From Saprospiraceae bacterium (GTDB lineage Bacteria > Bacteroidota > Bacteroidia > Chitinophagales > Saprospiraceae): DNA of 64,000 nucleotides. The notes under the pieces are model-generated. The model did not search any database and was not told where the DNA came from. It saw only the letters and a list, made by a program, of their open reading frames with translations. The stretch is from the NCBI GenBank assembly GCA_016710115.1, contig JADJLN010000024.1, positions 1 to 64,000 on the forward strand, read 5' to 3'. The translations under genes were made by a program, and so were the position numbers. Shown here piece after piece: positions 57,848 to 64,000 of the stretch (positions are counted from its first letter, which is position 1; each line of letters opens with the position of its first letter).

Positions 57848-59955
57848 ATGGGATTGATGAACACCATTCGGAAGAATCCGATCATTCTTCTGATTTCAAT
57901 CGGCCTGGCTATGGCCGGATTTATCTTGATGGACATGATGACATCAGGTGGCCCGGCTTCTGCCAATCAGTTCACTTTAGGCAAAGTCAATGGCCAACGG
58001 ATCGACTGGCAAGTATTCAGTGATACGGAAACCCGGCTGTTTGGCAACAGTGGAGCAGATGTCTTTCAGCGCAAACAGCAGTTGTGGAACTACTTCGTTG
58101 AAAAGATCCTCATCGATGACATTGCAGAAGACCTCGGCCTCGGCGTAGGCAAGGAGGAATTGGTCGATCTGGAATTCGGCACCAACCTCAGCCCGATTAT
58201 CCAGCGAAACTTTATGGATCCCAACACCCGCCAGGTTGATCGCCAGCAGCTGAACAGTCTTCGGCAGGCAATCGATGCTGACCAGCTGCCACCCGACCTG
58301 CGGGTCTTCTGGGCTGAGCAGGAAAAGGAGATCGTCAAGGATCGTCTGCAGGCCAAACTGGTTGCCATGGTGGCCAAAGGCATGTATCTGCCGACCTGGC
58401 AGGCCGAGATGATGAACAAGGATCGCGCAATGCAAAGTGAAGTAGCCTATGTTCGCATTCCCTTTGATGCTGTTGCCGATAGCGATGTCGCCGTATCCGA
58501 GGAGGACCGGCAGCCTACCTCAAGCAGAATAAAGCGATGTTTTATCAGGACGAGGAGTCCCGTACAATCAGCTTTGTCAGCTTTGACGTCAAACCAACCA
58601 GCGAAGACTCCGCTGGAATCTATAAGGGCCTTGCAGATCTGGTGACCCCCTTCCGGGAATCAACCAATGATACTCTCTTTATCGAGAACAACTACGGGTT
58701 CATGGATGGAGCATATTATCAGGATGATTTCTTCACCACACCTGAAGCAGACACTCTGTTCTCCATGCCTGCAGGATCCGTTTACGGACCATTTGTAGAA
58801 AATGGTCAGTATCTGGTTGTGAAAATCCTGGACAGGATGATCGTACCCGATTCTGTCAAATCCAGACATATTCTCATTCAGGCAAAGGATGCTGGCGCCA
58901 TCGAACAGGCACAGACAACGATCGACAGTCTCAAGGGGCTGGTTGAATCAGGCTCTGTTTCCTTTGATACCCTTGCGCTGCAATATGGCCAGGATGCAAC
59001 TCGGGCTACCGGTGGTGACCTCGGCTTTACAGGACAGGGACAAATGGTCAAACCATTCAATGACCTGATCTTTTACAACGCCACTCCGGGCAAATACTAC
59101 ACCGTGACGACGCAGTTCGGTGTCCACCTGGTTCAGGTTACTGATCGCAAGTTCATTGAAAACAAGGTTGGTCTGAAGATGGGCATTCTCAATGAAGCCA
59201 TCATTCCTTCAGAAACGACCCAGAAGCGGGCATATCAAAAGGCCCCGGAAGCGGTCAGCAACTATCGAGATCTGGCCAGCCTCGAACAGGCTGCCACCCA
59301 GGACAGCGAATTGGCCATTCAGACTAGTGCTGCCTTCCGCGCCAATGACTTTGCATTGGGTGTCCTCGGACAGGGTTCCTCGATTCGGGACATTATCCGG
59401 TGGTCCTTCAAACAAAAGGAAGTAGGTGCAATCTCACCGGAGGTATATGCCTTTGAAGATGAGCAGGGTGGTTATACCAACCGATACCTGGTCGCCGGAC
59501 TGTCCAATATTCGCCCGAAAGGAGATGCCACTGTGAAAACAGCTCGTGCTGAACTGGAAACTCTCGTGCGCAATCAGGCCAAAGGAAAGAAGATCGCCGA
59601 ACAGATCGGCAGTCAAACCGACCTGAACGCCATCGCCTCGACCTTCTCCACGACCGTGGATACGGCAAAAACGATGAGTTTTGCCAACTCCTTCCTGACC
59701 GGCATTGGCAACGAACCCAAGTTGATCGGAACCGTTGTCACGCTCCAGACCGGATCAACTTCTGCGCCTATTGTCGGCAACAACGGGGTCTATGTGGCAC
59801 GGGTATTGAATCGGCCGTCAGAAGTGCCTCCGGCCAATGTGGCGATGATGCGCCAGTCATTGAAAATGCAGAAGTCCAGTTCGCTGTCTTTCCGGTTTGT
59901 GGAAGCCCTCCGCAAAGAGGCCAAACTGGAAGACAACCGGTCGAACTTCTTCTGA
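57848..59955 (+). CDS. PpiD/SurA-like periplasmic peptidyl-prolyl isomerase (one frame break)
   Basis: About 702 residues after repair. One N-terminal membrane anchor (NPIILLISIGLAMAGFILM) precedes a SurA-N/PpiD-type helical chaperone region (LGKVNGQRIDWQVFSDTETR, LWNYFVEKILIDDIAEDLGL). A central parvulin domain follows (SRHILIQAKDAGAIEQAQTT, ALQYGQDATRATGGDLGF, PFNDLIF, GVHLVQVTDRK), then a long C-terminal region. It helps fold envelope proteins. The frame breaks near 58505-58511; the second frame joins as AAYLKQNKAMFYQDEESRTI. The structure matches Bacteroidota SurA_N_3-type foldases. A strong terminator follows. Confidence 0.87.
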
Positions 59956-59972
59956 TCACAACACGAAAAACC

Positions 59973-60011
59973 AAAAAAAGCCGGAACAGACAGTCTGTTC
60001 CGGCTTTTTTT
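59973..60011. terminator. Bidirectional intrinsic terminator
   Basis: AAAAAAAGCCGGAACAGAC / GTCTGTTCCGGCTTTTTTT makes a nearly perfect 18-19 bp stem with A- and T-runs on the two sides. It serves the converging PpiD-like and TlpA-like genes. Confidence 0.95.
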
Positions 60012-60066
60012 GTCCCGCGTCAGGATTCCTGCCTACTCAAAAAGTACGGCTGTCTGATCAATCCGG

Positions 60067-60657
60067 TCACTTTTGGTCTACGCCTGCTGATTTGATTGCT
60101 TCATACAATGCCACTTCATCGCCAGGTCGAAACTTGCGCTTGTGATAGACGATTTCTCCGCTGCCATTCAGAACAAATGTCTGGGGCAGTCCATTCAGTC
60201 CACCCGGTAAAAAGCGGCTGAATTCCCGATGCAGGTCGTTGTAGGCTGACCAGGGCCATTGCCCATCCTTCACGCGCTGCGTAAAGGATCCAAAGTTCTT
60301 TTCAAAATCAGTCGAGATCGCGATCAGATTGAAATCAGTTTCTTTTGACCATATCGGGACATTCTCCTTCAAGGTTTCCAGCTCCATCCGACAGGGATAG
60401 CAGGTGGTCAACCAGAAGAGTAGTATGGTCGGCTTGCCGTTCATTGGGAAGACCTGATCAGACCTGACCAGCGTCCCGTCCGCCTGCTTCAATTCGATAT
60501 CGTAGGGATAGGTCGTTTTGATCTCCGCTACCGGCCGGGCCGTATCCATGATGTAATTGGCTCTCGCGTCTGGAGCGCCTTCTCCTGACCTTCCTGACTG
60601 AAGATGCCAGAACAGAACCAGATGATCATACTTATACTGATGATGCCCTTGCTTCAT
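60067..60657 (-). CDS. TlpA-family thioredoxin-like protein (two compensating frame breaks)
   Basis: About 196 residues. The redox site is CxxC in LLFWLTTCYPCRMELETLKE, within a thioredoxin fold (FNLIAISTDFEKNFGSF, LNGLPQTFVLNGSGEIVYHK). As given, the N-terminus (MKQGHHQYKYDHLVL) is not a signal peptide. Dropping one G from the GGG near 60645 yields MKQGIISISMIIWFCSGIFS, a proper signal, and the frame returns near 60585. The protein is therefore probably periplasmic, reducing disulfides or attached cofactors. It starts 5 bases after the upstream TPR lipoprotein stop, forming an operon. Confidence 0.82.
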   Translation of the reverse strand: MKQGHHQYKYDHLVLFWHLQSGRSGEGAPDARANYIMDTARPVAEIKTTYPYDIELKQADGTLVRSDQVFPMNGKPTILLFWLTTCYPCRMELETLKENVPIWSKETDFNLIAISTDFEKNFGSFTQRVKDGQWPWSAYNDLHREFSRFLPGGLNGLPQTFVLNGSGEIVYHKRKFRPGDEVALYEAIKSAGVDQK

Positions 60658-60662
60658 GGGTG

Positions 60663-61670
60663 TTAATTCGGTTTTGTTTGCAATGCGGTGATCGCCTGTT
60701 TGGCACGGGCCATGGATGGATCGAGCAGCAGAGCTTGCTCATAATCCTGCATTGCTCCGGCATGATCGCCCAACTGCTCACGTACATTACCGCGTGCAAA
60801 ATATGCCAGTGTCCGGGTCGGATCGACCTGCAATGCCAGATCAAACTGGCTTCTGGCTTTGTCGAGGCTATCCAGTTCAATATAGATCAACCCGGAGTTG
60901 TAAATCGCATCCGCATATTGCGGATTGAGGACCACAATGTCTCGATATACGCGTAATGCATCCTGATATCGTCCCTGATCCTGGAAGTATTCTGCAAGCG
61001 CATGGCGGGCATGTTCACTGAGTGAGTCCAGTCGTACTGCGGTCTCAAAGTACCGTTGAGCGATCGGCTTCTTTTCCTGACTCAACAGTTTCCCACATTC
61101 GATCCACGCGTCGATCAGATCCGGATCCTGCTCTGTCGCTTCCTGAAACCGCTTGATCGCCTGGGTTATATTGCCTTCTTCCCGGTGGATCATACCTGCC
61201 CAGAAAAGGCCGTCTGCATTCTGGGGATCCAGTGTCATCACGCGTAGAATAGTCTCTTTGGCCTGATCATAGAATTTCAGGATGAACTGGAATTCGACCA
61301 GTTTCAATAGCGTTGGCACTCGGGAAGGATACAGGTCAACCGCCTTGTACAGCGTGTTCATCGCCATCCGGGAATTGTAATAATCCAGATAGACATCAGC
61401 CAGTAGATGATAGCTGTCGATATCCAGACTGTCCAGTGCGATTGCCCTGTTCAGATCCAGGATCGCCTGATCGTAGGCCTCCCGATCTGCAAACGCCTGT
61501 GCCCGCTGACGATAGAGAGTGTGATCGTTCGGGTTTTGAAGAATAGCTTCAGAGATCTGATCGATCTCCGGATATCCGGTAAGATTCTGCGGAGCTGTGT
61601 CCGAAGAGTCAGAAGATTGGCAGCCAGCGAAGAACAGGATCATCGCAGTAAAGACAAGGAATTGTTGCAT
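60663..61670 (-). CDS. Tetratricopeptide repeat lipoprotein
   Basis: 335 residues, frame intact. The lipoprotein signal MQQFLVFTAMILFFAGC is followed by about seven TPR units (YDQAILDLNRAIALDSLDID, RMAMNTLYKAVDLYPSRVPT, ITQAIKRFQEATEQDPDLID, YQDALRVYRDIVVLNPQYAD, LDKARSQFDLALQVDPTRTL, HAGAMQDYEQALLLDPSMAR). It is anchored in a membrane facing the periplasm and probably a scaffold; the partner is unknown. ATG 61668-61670 lies 6 bases after the TACTTTTG promoter box, so the mRNA is nearly leaderless. First gene of an operon with the TlpA-like gene. Confidence 0.87.
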   Translation of the reverse strand: MQQFLVFTAMILFFAGCQSSDSSDTAPQNLTGYPEIDQISEAILQNPNDHTLYRQRAQAFADREAYDQAILDLNRAIALDSLDIDSYHLLADVYLDYYNSRMAMNTLYKAVDLYPSRVPTLLKLVEFQFILKFYDQAKETILRVMTLDPQNADGLFWAGMIHREEGNITQAIKRFQEATEQDPDLIDAWIECGKLLSQEKKPIAQRYFETAVRLDSLSEHARHALAEYFQDQGRYQDALRVYRDIVVLNPQYADAIYNSGLIYIELDSLDKARSQFDLALQVDPTRTLAYFARGNVREQLGDHAGAMQDYEQALLLDPSMARAKQAITALQTKPN

Positions 61671-61676
61671 AGGTTG

Positions 61677-61684
61677 CAAAAGTA
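61677..61684 (-). promoter_or_regulatory. -7 box of the TPR/TlpA operon
   Basis: TACTTTTG on the minus strand, perfect TAnnTTTG, lies 6 bases before the ATG at 61670. Confidence 0.65.
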
Positions 61685-61832
61685 GAGCTTTTTACAAGAT
61701 CCATGTAATTCATGAACCTGGTGCCGTGTATCGTGAAAAATGACCCGGATTGACAGAATATTGCCAAAATCAGGGATCTAGAGGCAGCAACAAGTGGTCT
61801 CATTCCGTTAAACAGAGTACCTTGTCTGCTGT

Positions 61833-62386
61833 ATGGATATATCCTTCCATCTGACCGCAGACGAGGCGATCTGATCGCTGCATGTGTCCGACAGGAACGT
61901 TGGGCCCAACAGCGGGTGTATGAAGAATATTACGGTAAAATGATGGGAATCTGTTTGCGCTATGCAAGCCAGGAAGAAGATGCACTGGATATGCTCCATG
62001 AGGGCTTTATCAAGGTATTTCGGTATATCGGCAAATACAAACCGGGGACGTCCCTGCAAGCCTGGATTCGGACTGTCATTGTCAATACCTGTATCGATCA
62101 TTACCGGAAAAACCACCGGCGTCGGACAGATGATCTGGATCAGATCCAACCTCAGTCCAATGGCGACACATCGGCCCTGGATATGATTTCCGCAGAGGAA
62201 ATTCTCGTCATGGTGCGCGATCTGTCACCCGCCTATCGGATGGTTTTCAACCTCTATGTTCTGGAAGGGTACGCGCATAAGGAGATTGCAGCCATGCTGG
62301 ACATCACGGAGAGCACATCCCGATCGAATCTCGTAAAAGCCCGGTTGAAACTTCAGGAGGCGCTGAAAAACAAATGGCAATCATGA
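61833..62386 (+). CDS. ECF-type RNA polymerase sigma factor (one frame break)
   Basis: Region 2 reads RQERWAQQRVYEEYYGKMMG, ICLRYASQEEDALDMLHEGF, IKVFRYIGKYKPGTSLQAWI and VNTCIDHYRKN. Region 4 reads LSPAYRMVFNLYVLEGYAHK and EIAAMLDITESTSRSNLVKA. The domain extends upstream of the obvious open frame; a missing base near 61872 joins MDISFHLTADEA (ATG 61833) to LIAACVRQERW. Reconstructed length is about 184 residues. The stop overlaps the next ATG (ATGA at 62383), so the downstream membrane protein is translated with it and is the likely regulator. Confidence 0.85.
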
Positions 62387-63789
62387 GACAATTCGACCGC
62401 TGGATCAAAGGTGAGCTCGACCAGTTTGAAGCGTCCCGCCCGGATGCTGCATGGGATATGTTTGCCAATCGGATGACGCAGGAGGATCAGCAAACCCGGG
62501 AAGAAGATCAATTCGATCAGGCTGTCAAACACAAGCTGGATCCCTATGAGGCCTCCTACACCTCCAACGGACATTGGCATCAATTACGTGAAAAACTGGA
62601 AGCCCAGGCCCGGATCAGATCCGAGATGATTCGGATCAAGTTGCTGGAAGCCGCCCTGTTTGTCTTGATTTTCATGACCCTCTGGCAATTGCAGCCCGTC
62701 TTCAACCCAACCGATTCGTCCACATTACCTCTTGCCAGTCAAATTGAACGTCATTCTCACGATGGCAATACGCCGGAGTTGGATCAACTCCCGACAACTG
62801 ATATCCGGATACCTCCTGCCGGGACAACGAAAGTGACTTCCAGCATCCAGACAACTGGTGCGGATCCATTGACCTCTACCCATGTCCTCTATTCCAGCAG
62901 ATCACCCCAGTTGTTGATACCGGCTGTTGATCTGATCGTTCAGACTGCTCAAGCTTCCCGTTCTTCATCACCATCTCCACTGGAATATGATGATGACCTC
63001 ACAACGGATCTTTCTGGACCATTGGACTTGCTCCCGAATACCGCCATTGCCAGTCTTCCGAATGAACTTCAGGTGCTTCCTGGCCTGACTGTCCAACAGG
63101 AGAATGTGGTTCGCCATCGGGTAAGCATGGCGATTAATGGAGATATCAACTATATCATGACGCCCTATGACCAGCTCCTGGTCAAACGGGGATATGATCA
63201 ACTCGTGTCCGGATACGGCGGTTCGATCGGCTATGCGTGGGAATGGCCCCGGTGGGCATTGCGGACATCTCTCGCCTACCACCGAAAGTATTACCTCCCC
63301 AAGCCGTATACAGAAGTATTTGACGGTGACTTCGAACGGGGCTATTTCAGTGCGACACTTCGGGATATCGAGTTGAATCTGTTAAGTCTATCCGTACAAG
63401 GTCAACGAACCATCTCCCGACGCAATCGGTGGCATACATACGGGTTGATCGGTGGTACAGGCCATATGGCCTTTCAGGCTAACTATGATCGGAAAGAATC
63501 CTACACCCCCGGAGTTGATCCACAGGGTGGTGAAATTCCAGAGCCGCTCGTCCCCTCCAAGACCAGCCAGAAACGGTATGCTGATGGCTTTTTTGAAGGA
63601 GGTTCATTCGCAGAGAATTCCTATTTCACCGTGGATCTGGGTGTCGGGATCGAACGGCATCTGAACGAACGGGCAAGCCTGTTTTTTGAACCTGTGTACC
63701 AGCACAATCCATTCCGGAAATCACTGGGCCCCAACCAGGACCGAATCAATACACTCAGCCTGTCAACGGGTATTCGGGTGAACCTCTGA
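62383..63789 (+). CDS. Membrane-anchored protein with a beta-barrel-like C-terminus, sigma-coupled
   Basis: 468 residues, frame intact. The first 75 residues are soluble and charged, with two similar motifs (RPDAAWDMFANRM and SNGHWHQLREKLE, each spaced from a LDQFEA/LDPYEA element). One membrane helix follows (LLEAALFVLIFMTLWQLQPVF, about residues 83-103), then a Ser/Thr/Pro-rich linker of about 120 residues. The last 220 residues have the alternating, Gly- and aromatic-rich strands of small outer-membrane barrels (VSMAINGDINYIM, GGSIGYAWEWPRWALRTSLA, HTYGLIGGTGHMAF, ASLFFEPVYQHNPF). The start overlaps the sigma stop. The layout suits an anti-sigma factor in the inner membrane, but the barrel-like end is unusual. 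No zinc-binding HxxxCxxC motif is present. Confidence 0.75.
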   Translation: MRQFDRWIKGELDQFEASRPDAAWDMFANRMTQEDQQTREEDQFDQAVKHKLDPYEASYTSNGHWHQLREKLEAQARIRSEMIRIKLLEAALFVLIFMTLWQLQPVFNPTDSSTLPLASQIERHSHDGNTPELDQLPTTDIRIPPAGTTKVTSSIQTTGADPLTSTHVLYSSRSPQLLIPAVDLIVQTAQASRSSSPSPLEYDDDLTTDLSGPLDLLPNTAIASLPNELQVLPGLTVQQENVVRHRVSMAINGDINYIMTPYDQLLVKRGYDQLVSGYGGSIGYAWEWPRWALRTSLAYHRKYYLPKPYTEVFDGDFERGYFSATLRDIELNLLSLSVQGQRTISRRNRWHTYGLIGGTGHMAFQANYDRKESYTPGVDPQGGEIPEPLVPSKTSQKRYADGFFEGGSFAENSYFTVDLGVGIERHLNERASLFFEPVYQHNPFRKSLGPNQDRINTLSLSTGIRVNL

Positions 63790-63812
63790 CCGGTGGTAAG
63801 CGGTGCATTCCC

Positions 63813-63820
63813 TACCTTTG
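63813..63820 (+). promoter_or_regulatory. -7 box of purD
   Basis: TACCTTTG, perfect TAnnTTTG, lies 10 bases before ATG 63831. Confidence 0.65.
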
Positions 63821-63830
63821 GCAAAAAGAT

Positions 63831-64000
63831 ATGAAGGTCCTCCTACTGGGTGGTGGCGGCCGGGAACATGCACTAGCCTGGAAGATCGCTTCCAGCCCAT
63901 CATGCGAGCAACTCTACATCGCACCAGGTAACCCCGGTACTTCGACATGTGGTCAGAATCTTGATCTGAACCTTCATGATTTTCCTGCCATTTCCACCTT
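63831..64000 (+). CDS. purD: Phosphoribosylamine-glycine ligase, N-terminal fragment
   Basis: The first 56 codons of PurD, which joins glycine to phosphoribosylamine in purine synthesis. MKVLLLGGGGREHALAWKIA, then CEQLYIAPGNPGTS, is the diagnostic N-terminal dinucleotide-like fold. The gene is cut by the window edge. A TACCTTTG box lies just upstream. Confidence 0.93.
   Translation, partial: MKVLLLGGGGREHALAWKIASSPSCEQLYIAPGNPGTSTCGQNLDLNLHDFPAIST

Overview
The window reads as a piece of a Bacteroidota chromosome, most like Saprospiria or a relative (the class is an inference). Seen directly: TAnnTTTG-type -7 promoter boxes before many starts, almost no Shine-Dalgarno sites, the type IX secretion (T9SS) translocon gene sprA beside ruvA, several proteins with T9SS C-terminal sorting tails, and Bacteroidota-typical families (short AMP nucleosidase, M49 dipeptidyl peptidase III, DUF4286, DUF3109, Ctc-type L25, Omp28-like and HmuY-like proteins, TonB paralogues).

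Layout. 1-7.9 kb: end of an unknown gene, DPP III lipoprotein, AMP nucleosidase, a TetR/PaaE-type reductase pair with a likely operator, an OmpA-family protein and an ALDH7-type dehydrogenase. 7.9-10.5 kb: accessory stretch with a phased 11-bp GTAC array, a strong hairpin, a broken AT-rich T9SS-sorted gene and an orphan secreted protein. 10.7-16.0 kb: tightly coupled lpxK, acyltransferase, glycosyltransferase and ECF sigma genes, then rsmG. 16.0-25.4 kb: repeat blocks alternating with an HmuY-like protein/TonB-dependent receptor pair, aldo/keto reductase, NAD(P)H-quinone reductase with a small membrane protein, and a YfcC-type transporter. 25.6-32.4 kb: housekeeping run prs, L25, omega-amidase, NlpC/P60, adk, obg, uvrC. 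33.0-43.2 kb (minus strand): methylmalonyl-CoA mutase, ruvA, sprA. 43.4-55.5 kb: M16 peptidase, Omp28-like protein, acyl-CoA dehydrogenase plus site-2 protease, DUF4286, TPR protein, three tandem TonB genes, VanZ-like and gcvH. 55.5-64.0 kb: mitochondrial-type citrate synthase, DUF3109, PpiD/SurA-like foldase, TlpA/TPR pair, an ECF sigma factor coupled to a membrane-anchored protein with a barrel-like C-terminus, and the start of purD.

The genes group into envelope work (lipid A: lpxK; outer-membrane energisation: TonB genes and receptor; T9SS: sprA and substrates; periplasmic folding: PpiD, TlpA), core metabolism (citrate synthase, methylmalonyl-CoA mutase, acyl-CoA dehydrogenase, GcvH, Prs, Adk) and DNA repair (uvrC, ruvA). 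I did not find tRNA, rRNA, CRISPR, insertion sequences or phage genes.

About 20 of some 50 genes are interrupted by single-base indels, often in homopolymers, or by in-frame stops. They include genes expected to be essential (obg, rsmG) and genes whose reading frame is perfect on both sides of the break. Uncorrected sequencing error is the simplest explanation, so interrupted genes are annotated across their full inferred span with the break position stated. Intergenic regions are crowded with several families of short tandem and palindromic repeats.
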